A stretch of DNA of 42,994 nt, from NCBI GenBank assembly GCA_902562015.1, contig CACERX010000008.1, positions 1-42,994 on the forward strand, read 5' to 3'. Origin of the DNA: an uncultured SAR324 cluster bacterium. Its GTDB lineage: Bacteria > SAR324 > NAC60-12. Each line of letters opens with the position of its first letter. Within the stretch, counting starts at the first letter, position 1. The notes under the pieces were generated by a model. It did not search any database. It had not been told where the DNA came from and worked only from the letters and a program-made list of their open reading frames with translations. Shown here piece after piece: positions 7,968-16,256 of this stretch. Position numbers and translations under genes: made by a program.

Positions 7968-9212
7968 ATGAGTATACTGAGATCATCAGGTCTCAATGTC
8001 ATTATAATAATGGTCCTATTTTTAAGTTTGATAATTCCTGCAGGTGCGTCGGGAATATTAGTTCTTAAAAATATAGAAGTTAATCCTAACGAGGAATCAA
8101 ACAATATCCGCCTTGAGTTTGATAGTGAATTTTCTGGTGATCCTTTAATAAACTTCGAATCAGGTTCTATAAGTTTCCGGTTTGATTCAGTACGTATTTC
8201 CCCAGCATTACCCTCACTGATTGGTACAAAAAAACATTCAATCATTAAAGCGGTTAGAGCAATTCAAGTACCAGAAACTGATATTGTTCATTTGGAAATT
8301 TTACTAAAATCCTCTGGATATAAAACTGAATATCCTGTCATAACACGAAGCGGAAAAAACATCTACCTTGGGTTGAATGGCAAATTAGCTCCTATTGCTC
8401 TTTCAAGTACAGAAACTTTGACTAAAGAAGCAGAGGAACGTGTAAATAATGACCAGTCTTTATCTTCAAATATTTCTTCAAATAGAGCCGAGGATTCTCT
8501 CTTGAAAAATGCAGGTGACTTTCTTCCTATTGCAAATGATGATTGGACAGTAACTATGCTGACTCTTGTTTTGTCTCTGCTTTTTGTATTGTTGCTGATT
8601 TATTTGTTTGCTTATCTTTATAATCGTTTCTTTAGTGGAAGGTTCCCATCTATTCAAGGAGCCATACGTATAAAACAGGTATCAAGTTTTCATGTTGGGC
8701 CAAAGCAGAAAGTTATAATATTGGACATGAACAACAGGAAATATGCTTGCGGCGTCACACCAACATCTATTAATTTGATTGCTGAGTTAGAGGATGAAAC
8801 TGATCAGACATTTTTACATGCAATCAACACAGATGAAAAAAATGATGGAATAAAAATTGACCTAGCACGTGCAAAATATTTAAAAAATCGTAAATTTGAT
8901 CATCAAAAAGCTAGATCTGAGGATGAGAAAATCTCAAAAGAGAGAGATAATCAAGTTAAAGAAGATGAAAATCATGAAACTATATTTAAAGATTTAGACA
9001 ACGCGAATGACCTTTTTATTAAATCAAATTCGGAACAAATAGATGATATCAAAAATTCAAAAGATAAAAATAAAATGGCTTCTACTCCAGTCAGACGACC
9101 TTTTGAAAATAAAAATGTGAAATACGATAACTTGTCATATGGTAGTCAAACAGTTCAGGACTTTGCAAAGAAGCTTTCTGAAAAACTGAAAATTTTAAAG
9201 CCTATAAAATAG
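7968..9212 (+). CDS. fliO: FliO-like export protein with an extra N-terminal periplasmic domain
   Basis: FliO assists assembly of the FliP ring in the flagellar export gate. The FliO core is residues 194-274: a membrane segment (TVTMLTLVLSLLFVLLLIYL) followed by IKQVSSFHVGPKQKVIILDM and TSINLIAEL. Its position directly before fliP supports the call. At 414 residues it is much longer than usual FliO. Residues 1-29 look like a signal peptide. Residues 30-140 form a beta-rich region (LVLKNIEVNPNEESNNIRLE onward) that resembles AMIN-type domains, and a charged tail of about 140 residues follows the core. The extra N-terminal domain would lie in the periplasm, where AMIN domains bind peptidoglycan or secretins. 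The AMIN assignment is inference from pattern only. Confidence 0.8.
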   Translation: MSILRSSGLNVIIIMVLFLSLIIPAGASGILVLKNIEVNPNEESNNIRLEFDSEFSGDPLINFESGSISFRFDSVRISPALPSLIGTKKHSIIKAVRAIQVPETDIVHLEILLKSSGYKTEYPVITRSGKNIYLGLNGKLAPIALSSTETLTKEAEERVNNDQSLSSNISSNRAEDSLLKNAGDFLPIANDDWTVTMLTLVLSLLFVLLLIYLFAYLYNRFFSGRFPSIQGAIRIKQVSSFHVGPKQKVIILDMNNRKYACGVTPTSINLIAELEDETDQTFLHAINTDEKNDGIKIDLARAKYLKNRKFDHQKARSEDEKISKERDNQVKEDENHETIFKDLDNANDLFIKSNSEQIDDIKNSKDKNKMASTPVRRPFENKNVKYDNLSYGSQTVQDFAKKLSEKLKILKPIK

Positions 9213-9283
9213 GTATTTGGGAGTTATAGGAATCATCCTTTAAACGAACAAAAAAAGTTATCATATAGAATAAGAGAGATAAG

Positions 9284-10063
9284 ATGAGTATATTTAGTAA
9301 TTTGAAGTACATAAAATACTTCACTGTAATGTTTATTTTATTCGTATTTTTTTGTCTAAAAATGCATGTTTATGCACAATCACCTTTACCAGGTATTAAT
9401 ATTTCTGTTGATACAGCAACTACTCCTAAACAGGTCTCGACAACCCTTCAGATCGTCTTTTTACTAACGGTTCTAACTTTGGCTCCTGCCATTCTTATAA
9501 TGACAACTTCATTTACTCGTTTTGTCATTGTTCTTTCTTTTTTAAGACAGGCGATAGGTACTCCTCAAGCTCCGTCAAATCAAATTGTCATAGGTATTGC
9601 ACTATTTCTTTCACTCTTTGTGATGATGCCTGTATGGGAGGAGGTAAACGATGTGGCGTTAGGACCTTATCTAGATGAAACTATAACACAGCAAGAATTT
9701 ATGAATCTTGCGGCCCAGCCCATAAAAAAATTCATGGGTAATTATACAAGGGAAAAAGATCTGGCAATGTTTGTTCGTATTGCAAAACTGGAAAGGCCAA
9801 AGAGTCTGGAAGATATTCCAATTTGGGTGGTAATACCTGCATTCGTTATTAGTGAGCTGAAAGCTGCGTTTCAAATTGGTTTTTTGCTTTATGTTCCATT
9901 TCTAGTTATTGATATGGTGGTTGCTTCAATACTGATGGCAATGGGTATGATGATGATGCCTCCAGTCATGATTTCATTGCCATTTAAACTAATGTTGTTT
10001 GTTCTTGTTGACGGATGGCATTTGATTCTAGGATCTTTGATAAAAAGTTTCGTGGTGTTATAA
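9284..10063 (+). CDS. fliP: Flagellar export gate protein FliP
   Basis: FliP forms the main ring of the type III export gate in the inner membrane. The 259-residue length and sequence are typical: an N-terminal signal-like segment ending near VYAQ, PGINISVD, then LQIVFLLTVLTLAPAILIMT with TSFTRFVIVLSFLRQAIGTP, the conserved periplasmic loop, and the C-terminal pair of membrane helices with MMMPPVMISLPFKLMLFVLV. The gene follows fliO by 71 bp, and fliQ follows 30 bp later. fliR, flhB and flhA are not in the window. Confidence 0.97.
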   Translation: MSIFSNLKYIKYFTVMFILFVFFCLKMHVYAQSPLPGINISVDTATTPKQVSTTLQIVFLLTVLTLAPAILIMTTSFTRFVIVLSFLRQAIGTPQAPSNQIVIGIALFLSLFVMMPVWEEVNDVALGPYLDETITQQEFMNLAAQPIKKFMGNYTREKDLAMFVRIAKLERPKSLEDIPIWVVIPAFVISELKAAFQIGFLLYVPFLVIDMVVASILMAMGMMMMPPVMISLPFKLMLFVLVDGWHLILGSLIKSFVVL

Positions 10064-10093
10064 CCATATTAAACCTTAACAAAATTATTAAAT

Positions 10094-10366
10094 ATGACTG
10101 AAGCTTTAGTAGTTTCAATTATGATAGAAGCAATGCGCATGGCCTCTCTCTTGGCAGCTCCAATGTTGATTGGTGCATTAGTAGTAGGCTTAATTATTTC
10201 CATATTCCAGGCAGTCACACAGATCCAGGAGCAGACATTGGCAATTATTCCTAAAATGGGTGCTATGATGGCTGTTCTAGCATTTCTGTTTCCTTGGCTT
10301 CTTTCTCATGCCACCACTTATATGGCCGGCATTTTCAATAATCTACCCAGATATATCAGCTTTTAG
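10094..10366 (+). CDS. fliQ: Flagellar export gate protein FliQ
   Basis: FliQ wraps the FliP-FliR core of the export gate. The 90-residue length is standard. Two membrane helices are visible, with the characteristic SLLAAPMLIGALVVGLIISI and QAVTQIQEQTLAIIPKMG between and after them. It follows fliP in the usual order. The flagellar run ends here; fliR, which normally comes next, is missing and lon follows instead. Confidence 0.96.
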   Translation: MTEALVVSIMIEAMRMASLLAAPMLIGALVVGLIISIFQAVTQIQEQTLAIIPKMGAMMAVLAFLFPWLLSHATTYMAGIFNNLPRYISF

Positions 10367-10434
10367 CAGATACTTTGAATCCTCTTCGCATTTACATTCT
10401 TAAAATTCTCTAATTATACATTCACATTTCATTT

Positions 10435-10454
10435 CTGACTGGACGGTCAGTCAG
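10435..10454. promoter_or_regulatory. 20-bp inverted repeat upstream of lon, candidate operator
   Basis: CTGACTG-GACGGT-CAGTCAG is a perfect 7-bp inverted repeat with a 6-nt spacer, 121 bp before the lon ATG. No T-run follows, so it is not a standard terminator. Its size and the GACNGTC-type core resemble operators of TetR-family repressors. That family link is inference; no regulator gene is adjacent. Confidence 0.4.
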
Positions 10455-10575
10455 CGATTGTGGATAATATTATAATGTTTTAAATAAGCTGCTATTTTGC
10501 AATTCAAACCTATAATTGCAATATGTTAGAGTTGCTATTCACAATTACTTTTAGCATTAGATTTCTGCATTTATT

Positions 10576-13059
10576 ATGTCTCAACCTAAAGATCAAGATT
10601 TTGAAAAAGAAGAAGAAAATCGCGAAGATATTATAGAAGTTACTGAAAAAATTGGTGAGGCACTCCCGGAAGATAAATCTCTTGTCGTCAGTGAAGATGT
10701 TTTTCCTGAATCTCTCATCATTGTCCCACTTTATGACCGTCCTTTATTTCCCAAAATGCTTTTACCAGTAATTATTTCTGAAGAAAAATTGGAAAAAATT
10801 TTACTTGAAGAATTGAAAGAGTCGTTAAGGTATGTAGGTTTAGTTTATAGTTTTGAACAGGATAAAAATAGATCTAATGGAGGAACAATCAGCATGAAAA
10901 ATTTGGCACAGATAGGTGCTGTTGGAAGGATTGTTCAGGCTTCAAAACATGGAAATGATCCTATGCACGTAATAGTGCAGGTGATGGAGCGATTCGAAAT
11001 AAAAGAAATAGTTGCAGATGAACCAGTACTTAAAGCAAAAGTAAAATATTTACAGGATACAGGTGGGCAAAAGACTGAGTATGAATTGAAAGCTTTTTCC
11101 GTCTCTATAATAAATTTGATCAAGGAACTGGTTCAGTTGAATCCATTGTTTAAGGAAGAACTTGGACTTTTGATGGGGCGAATAAATCTTAAAGATCCTG
11201 CGACACTGGCAGATTTTGCTGCATCTATGACTACTGCTTCAGGCAAGGAATTGCAGGAGATCCTAGAAACAAGGAACATAAAAACGCGTATTGAAAAAGC
11301 ACTAAACCTATTACGTCACGAACTTGAAGTAGCAAAACTTCAGTTTAAAATTTCTCAACGTGTTGAAGATAGGATGTCTCAGCAGCAAAGAGAATTTTTC
11401 CTCAGAGAACAACTTAAAGAAATAAAAAAAGAACTAGGTATTACTAAAGAAGGTTCGGAGAGTGAAACTGAAAAATATGAAGCACGAATAAAAAAACTGA
11501 AACTAACTGAAGAAGTAAAAGAACGTATCGATGAGGAAATGGAAAAACTTCGCCTAATTGAACCTGCTTCACCAGAATATAATGTCACAAGAACATATCT
11601 TGACTGGTTGACAATTTTACCTTGGGGAATTTATAGCAAAGATTATTTTAACATTCAGCGTGCGGCAAAAATCCTTAACAAGGATCACTATGGTCTGAAT
11701 GATGTAAAAGACAGAGTTTTGGAACTGATCTCCGTGGGTATAATTAACGGAGATCTTGCTGGTTCAATTGTTTTGTTGGTTGGCCCACCTGGTACTGGTA
11801 AAACGTCAGTGGGGCAATCCATAGCTAAGGCTTTGGGTCGTAAATTTTATCGTTTTTCGCTTGGAGGAATGCGTGATGAGGCTGAAATCAAAGGGCACCG
11901 TCGTACATATATAGGTGCACTCCCAGGGAAGTTTATTAATGCGATAAAAACCAGTAAAACTGCAAACCCAGTAATAATGCTTGATGAAATTGACAAAATT
12001 GGGGCAAGTTTTCAAGGTGACCCTGCTTCTGCTTTGCTGGAAGTATTGGACCCTGAACAGAATAAAGATTTTCTTGATCACTACCTGGATGTACGTTTTG
12101 ATCTATCAAAAGTACTTTTTATATGCACTGCAAACCAGACGGATACAATTCCTCCTGCATTACTTGATCGTATGGAAGTAATCAGGCTCTCAGGATATAT
12201 AATTGAAGAGAAACTTGAAATTGCTAGAAAACATCTTTTACCAAAACAACTAAAAACCCATGGACTTAAAAAATCTCAGTTTTCACTTCCCAAAGTTGTT
12301 TTGCGTGAAATTATTAATGGATATGCCAGGGAAGCTGGTGTAAGAGGACTGGAAAACCAAATGAAAAAACTGCTGAGAAAATCAGCAAGGAAAATTGTCG
12401 AAGAAGAATCTGTATGTGTAAAAATTAGTAAACTTGACCTTCCCGAAATGCTTGGTCGTAAAACATTTGCAGAAGAGACCCGTTATAAAAAACCAAAAAT
12501 TGGAGTTATTACTGGTCTGGCCTATACTAGTGTTGGCGGTGCTACTTTATTCATTGAAGCATCTTTTGTTGAGGCAAAGAATCCTGGTTTTAAACAGACT
12601 GGACAATTGGGAGATGTCATGATTGAATCTACAGAAATTGCATACACCTTCATTCGATCAATCGGGATCAAAGACAAAAAAATACAAAAATTTTTTGCAG
12701 AAAATTTTGTACATCTTCACGTTCCTGCTGGAGCGACACCAAAGGATGGTCCTTCCGCTGGTATTACCATGGCTTGTGCACTTTACTCTCTAGTTAAACA
12801 GGCCCCTGTTATTCCCAATCTTGCTATGACTGGAGAATTGACGCTAACTGGACTTGTTATGCCAGTGGGTGGTATTAAAGAAAAATCTATTGCAGCCAGA
12901 AGATCAGGGATTAATCTTTTGATTTTACCAGCAGAAAATCAAAAAGATTTTGATGACTTGGATGAAAGTATCAAAGGGAGTATCAAACCTTATTTTGTTA
13001 AAAATTTTTCTGAAGTCCTTCCTATTTGCTTCCCTGATCTTTCCACCAGAAGGAAATAG
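10576..13059 (+). CDS. lon: ATP-dependent protease Lon
   Basis: Lon is a cytoplasmic AAA+ serine protease that degrades misfolded and regulatory proteins. The 827 residues show the N-terminal substrate-recognition domain (from about residue 45, LIIVPLYDRPLFPKMLLPV), a coiled-coil helical region with QQREFFLREQLKEIKKELG, the AAA+ module with Walker A GPPGTGKTSVGQ, IKGHRRTYIGALPG and Walker B VIMLDEID, and the C-terminal protease domain. The catalytic dyad is intact: S727 in PKDGPSAGITM and K768 in GGIKEKS. The 3' end is followed closely by uridine kinase, with about 52 bp between the lon stop and the preferred udk start. Confidence 0.98.
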   Translation: MSQPKDQDFEKEEENREDIIEVTEKIGEALPEDKSLVVSEDVFPESLIIVPLYDRPLFPKMLLPVIISEEKLEKILLEELKESLRYVGLVYSFEQDKNRSNGGTISMKNLAQIGAVGRIVQASKHGNDPMHVIVQVMERFEIKEIVADEPVLKAKVKYLQDTGGQKTEYELKAFSVSIINLIKELVQLNPLFKEELGLLMGRINLKDPATLADFAASMTTASGKELQEILETRNIKTRIEKALNLLRHELEVAKLQFKISQRVEDRMSQQQREFFLREQLKEIKKELGITKEGSESETEKYEARIKKLKLTEEVKERIDEEMEKLRLIEPASPEYNVTRTYLDWLTILPWGIYSKDYFNIQRAAKILNKDHYGLNDVKDRVLELISVGIINGDLAGSIVLLVGPPGTGKTSVGQSIAKALGRKFYRFSLGGMRDEAEIKGHRRTYIGALPGKFINAIKTSKTANPVIMLDEIDKIGASFQGDPASALLEVLDPEQNKDFLDHYLDVRFDLSKVLFICTANQTDTIPPALLDRMEVIRLSGYIIEEKLEIARKHLLPKQLKTHGLKKSQFSLPKVVLREIINGYAREAGVRGLENQMKKLLRKSARKIVEEESVCVKISKLDLPEMLGRKTFAEETRYKKPKIGVITGLAYTSVGGATLFIEASFVEAKNPGFKQTGQLGDVMIESTEIAYTFIRSIGIKDKKIQKFFAENFVHLHVPAGATPKDGPSAGITMACALYSLVKQAPVIPNLAMTGELTLTGLVMPVGGIKEKSIAARRSGINLLILPAENQKDFDDLDESIKGSIKPYFVKNFSEVLPICFPDLSTRRK

Positions 13060-13111
13060 ATTTCGTCGAAATAGTATACGTTCTAACATCGTTGCTGTTG
13101 AGTTTGTAGCA

Positions 13112-13756
13112 TTGATTAAAACTAAATCAAAATCGATTGTAGTAGGAGTGGCCGGAGGGACAGGTGCCGGAAAATCAACAATAGTAAAAGAGATATTAAA
13201 AAGGTTAGGTACGGAAAAAATTTCTGTTATCCAACACGATTCATATTATAAAAATCGTCCTGAATTATCAATTGAAGAGCGAAAAAAAATCAATTATGAT
13301 CATCCTGATTCTTTAGATACAAAACTTTTAGTGGAGCACATAAAGCTTCTGATTTCAGGAAAAAACGTGGGAATACCTGTATTTCATCACTTTACTAAAT
13401 ATCTCCGAGATTCAAATACCAAGAAAGTAGAATCACGCCCCATCCTAATTGTAGAAGGCATTCTGGTACTAAATGATAAAAATCTCCGGGAATTAATGAA
13501 TTTGAAAGTTTTTATTGATGTGCCATCTGACTTGCGGTTCATCAGGCGGTTAAATCGAGATTTATATGAATATAAGCGGTCGATTGAATCCGTAACTAAG
13601 CAATATCTGGAAACTATACGTCCAATGCATGAGGAGTATGTTGAACCAAGTAAAATTCATGCAGATTTATTTGTTACGGGGGACGAAAGCTATAGTCAGA
13701 CCGTTGATTTGTTGTTATCAAATTTAAAAACTCTTCAAGAGAAACATTTTTCATAA
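13112..13756 (+). CDS. udk: Uridine kinase
   Basis: The enzyme phosphorylates uridine and cytidine in pyrimidine salvage. VVGVAGGTGAGKSTIVKEIL is the Walker A loop, near the N terminus. IQHDSYYKNRPELS, INYDHPDSLDTKLL and PILIVEGILVL match the family's nucleoside-binding and Walker B regions. RRLNRDLYEYKRSIES is the lid. I chose TTG at 13112, which gives 214 residues, the normal family length. The longest frame starts at 12950 inside lon and would add about 54 residues with no family match. The gene converges on the ankyrin gene, with 11 bp between their stops. Confidence 0.93.
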   Translation: MIKTKSKSIVVGVAGGTGAGKSTIVKEILKRLGTEKISVIQHDSYYKNRPELSIEERKKINYDHPDSLDTKLLVEHIKLLISGKNVGIPVFHHFTKYLRDSNTKKVESRPILIVEGILVLNDKNLRELMNLKVFIDVPSDLRFIRRLNRDLYEYKRSIESVTKQYLETIRPMHEEYVEPSKIHADLFVTGDESYSQTVDLLLSNLKTLQEKHFS

Positions 13757-13767
13757 TTTCGAATTGT

Positions 13768-15141
13768 TTATTCAAACTCCTTTTCCAGTACTCGAATTAC
13801 ATCTTGGTGCTGGGAGTTTTTGGCGTAATTCAAAGCAGTATTCTTGTCAAAATCAACGATAGTACTGTCTCCCCCTTTTTTCAAAAGCAATCCTACTGTT
13901 GCTATATTACCACTGCGTGACGCAAACATTAAAGCAGTCTGTCCAGAGTTATTTTGCATATTAACTCTTGCTCCACGCCTTAGCAATTCCCACATTGCCT
14001 GAATGTTACCCTTCTCTGCTGCCCACATTAGTGCTGTCCAGCCTTCATGGGTTCGAGAATTAAGGTTAGCTCTGTATTCAAGAAACAATTTCAACATCTG
14101 CACATTTCCATGGAAAGCTGACCACATTAAAGGTGTGAAATTCCCTTTATCAGGGTCGGCTCCGTTTTCGAGCAATATTTTTACAATCTCAGTGTTGTTC
14201 ATTGAAGATGCCCAAACCAAAGGTGTATCTTCAAGGTAATCTGTAATGTTTACAATTGCACCAAATTCAGTAAGAATTTTTACTATTTTGGGATTTTGCT
14301 GTTTTACAGCGTGCATTAAGGAAGTATAACCATTTTGATCTTTTAATTCCAAATTGGCATCGGCATTAAGTAATCTCTTAACTTCAGTAACGTTACCTTT
14401 AATTACTTCATGAATTAAAGAAATCCCATATGTTGACTGATTTTGCTGATCAATAATTACCTTTTTAGTTGTAGACAAATCTTTTTCTGAGGGAACATAT
14501 TCTTTTACTAAAGTTCCTACGCTATTTTTAGAATGAATAATAAATATTAAAGCAATAGTTAAAAAAATTAAGGAAGTAAAGAGAACCCAACTAAAAACAA
14601 GCCAATAAGAGTATCTCGCAGAAGTATAATTTTGCTTTAAATCATTAGGTATCGATTGATTCTCCTCAAAATCCTTATTAATGCCATTTCCATTAATTCT
14701 TTGTTCTGAAAAATGCTCAGCATTTTCCCTCTTATTAAATAACCTCTTATTATCAGATGAAAAGAATGGTTTGGAAAATCTGGAGAAATATTTGGGCTTG
14801 ATAGTAAAAGGGTTCTTTAAGTGTTTCTGTTCTTCTAAAAATTGAGGTCTTCCCTCTGAAATTGTAAGCAATATTCCGGGGTCAAGCTCTGAACTTCCAG
14901 AAAATGTGATCGGGATATTTCGTAGCCTTACATGTCTGACAATTAATCCCAACAGTTCCTGTGTTTCTTGGCTTATGACTTGCAGATTGTTCAAATCGAG
15001 ACTAACCTTCTGCGAATTATTCAAAGCTAAATTATTTTCAAGAGCCCGTAATGCTGGCTTTACATCTACTTGCCTCAATTCGTCAACTACTTTCAAAGTC
15101 ACTATTTGATTTTTTTCAGTTATTACAATTCGATTCAGCAT
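13768..15141 (-). CDS. STAS-like / transmembrane / ankyrin-repeat protein
   Basis: The 457-residue protein has three parts. Residues 1-95 resemble a STAS or anti-sigma-antagonist fold: IVTLKVVDELRQVDVKPAL, VSLDLNNLQVISQETQELLG, then a strand (NIPITFSGSS). Residues 180-203 are one hydrophobic membrane segment. Residues 240-457 hold about six ankyrin repeats (GYTSLMHAVKQQNPKIVKIL, TPLVWASSMNNTEIVKILLE, GWTALMWAAEKGNIQAMWEL, and so on). The membrane segment puts the two domains on opposite sides; without a signal peptide, a cytoplasmic STAS part and periplasmic ankyrin part is the simpler topology. The function is unknown. It is divergent from the operon starting at 15255, so the two may share a control region. 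Confidence 0.75.
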   Translation of the reverse strand: MLNRIVITEKNQIVTLKVVDELRQVDVKPALRALENNLALNNSQKVSLDLNNLQVISQETQELLGLIVRHVRLRNIPITFSGSSELDPGILLTISEGRPQFLEEQKHLKNPFTIKPKYFSRFSKPFFSSDNKRLFNKRENAEHFSEQRINGNGINKDFEENQSIPNDLKQNYTSARYSYWLVFSWVLFTSLIFLTIALIFIIHSKNSVGTLVKEYVPSEKDLSTTKKVIIDQQNQSTYGISLIHEVIKGNVTEVKRLLNADANLELKDQNGYTSLMHAVKQQNPKIVKILTEFGAIVNITDYLEDTPLVWASSMNNTEIVKILLENGADPDKGNFTPLMWSAFHGNVQMLKLFLEYRANLNSRTHEGWTALMWAAEKGNIQAMWELLRRGARVNMQNNSGQTALMFASRSGNIATVGLLLKKGGDSTIVDFDKNTALNYAKNSQHQDVIRVLEKEFE

Positions 15142-15202
15142 TGAATTATGTCAATAATGGCAGGAAGGTTGCAGAATTATTAGAAAGCCTCATAAATTTA
15201 TT

Positions 15203-15217
15203 TTCTCCTTAGGAGAA
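15203..15217. promoter_or_regulatory. Short inverted repeat in the divergent promoter region
   Basis: TTCTCC-TTA-GGAGAA is a perfect 6-bp inverted repeat with a 3-nt centre. It lies in the 113-bp gap between the divergent ankyrin gene and the FliF/FliG-like operon. It could be a regulator site; this is inferred only from symmetry and position. Confidence 0.25.
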
Positions 15218-15254
15218 TCAGCAAAAAACACACCAATTAATTGATATAAAGCAA

Positions 15255-16256
15255 ATGGCAAAATTTATGCGCAAATTCCTTTTAGTGCAATTTATATTTG
15301 CCTTGAGCATGGTCTCTAGGGGGATGGCTGAAGAAGATGCATACGTTTTTTGGAAGGATCCTCAAATTGCTCAATTGGAGGAGTTAACTTCAAAGTTGGT
15401 TGATTCTGTACAAAAAATGCAGTCAAAAATCAGCTCTATAGCAATTTCGAGTATTTCTTTTGGAGACAAACTGCCTAGTAGTTTTCGCAAAGTTGCTACG
15501 GCACGATTACAGCAGTCACTAACCAGTCAGATAAAATTGAAGGTAAGTATTTGTGAACCATGTAGTCAGATTCGTACAGACATATCTGGTAGTTTCCTCA
15601 AAATCAGCCGAGGTATTGCTGATGATAAATATCGACGGGAAATAGCCAAAGAACTGGATGTCAAGGGTTTCCTTGACATTGCATTGTTTACAAGTGAAGA
15701 ACAACTCTCAATTTCATTAAATGCGTATGAAGCAGCAAATGGAGAAATAGTTTATTCTAAAATTATTACAGGCAACCCACCAAAAAGTGGATCATATATT
15801 CATGCATTTTATGGCAAGATGACAGTTCCGATTACTTTTAGTTCAACAACTGTTGAACATCAGGCAATGGTATTTGGAGCACAACAGATGGTTAGGCTTT
15901 CAGATGATTGGAGTTTTACTGGAGGAGGGTCAATATTAAGTGATGATAATTCAAATCTGTCAAATAAATATGAAAAGCCTGTCACGGGTTTTTTGATTGA
16001 CGGTACAATCAGCTATGACATTTTCAATTTTGGTGGAGATCAGGTTGCATTTGGTCTTATAGCAGGTTTAGGTATGATGACAGTAACAATTTTTAACAAT
16101 CCAGCTTACTTTAAAACCGGTATTACTTTTTCGGTGGCGGAACAATTAACTCTTGATTATCACTATCTTTCAATGATGACTACAAATGAGGATGCAACTG
16201 CATCGAGTGCATCTATTTTTTCTATAGGTTGGAAATTTAAAGGAATTCCATGGTGA
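15255..16256 (+). CDS. Exported protein, FlgO/CsgG-like domain plus beta-rich C-terminal region
   Basis: This is the first gene of the four-gene operon with FliF/FliG-like proteins. Residues 1-25 are a signal peptide ending near GMA. Residues 40-170 alternate strands and helices (KISSIAISSISFGDKLPSSF, ATARLQQSL, AKELDVKGFLDIALF, AYEAANGEIVYSKII), a pattern like the small periplasmic domain of FlgO, LpoB and CsgG-type proteins. It contains a CEPC motif at residues 100-103. Residues 180-333 look like amphipathic beta strands with an aromatic end (WKFKGIPW), suggesting outer-membrane insertion. The family is not firmly recognised. The next gene overlaps its stop by 7 bp, so the two are coupled. 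Confidence 0.65.
   Translation: MAKFMRKFLLVQFIFALSMVSRGMAEEDAYVFWKDPQIAQLEELTSKLVDSVQKMQSKISSIAISSISFGDKLPSSFRKVATARLQQSLTSQIKLKVSICEPCSQIRTDISGSFLKISRGIADDKYRREIAKELDVKGFLDIALFTSEEQLSISLNAYEAANGEIVYSKIITGNPPKSGSYIHAFYGKMTVPITFSSTTVEHQAMVFGAQQMVRLSDDWSFTGGGSILSDDNSNLSNKYEKPVTGFLIDGTISYDIFNFGGDQVAFGLIAGLGMMTVTIFNNPAYFKTGITFSVAEQLTLDYHYLSMMTTNEDATASSASIFSIGWKFKGIPW

Noticed and set aside
12950..13111. Upstream extension of udk overlapping lon
   Set aside because: The extra 54 residues have no uridine kinase match and lie largely in lon; TTG 13112 gives the family length.
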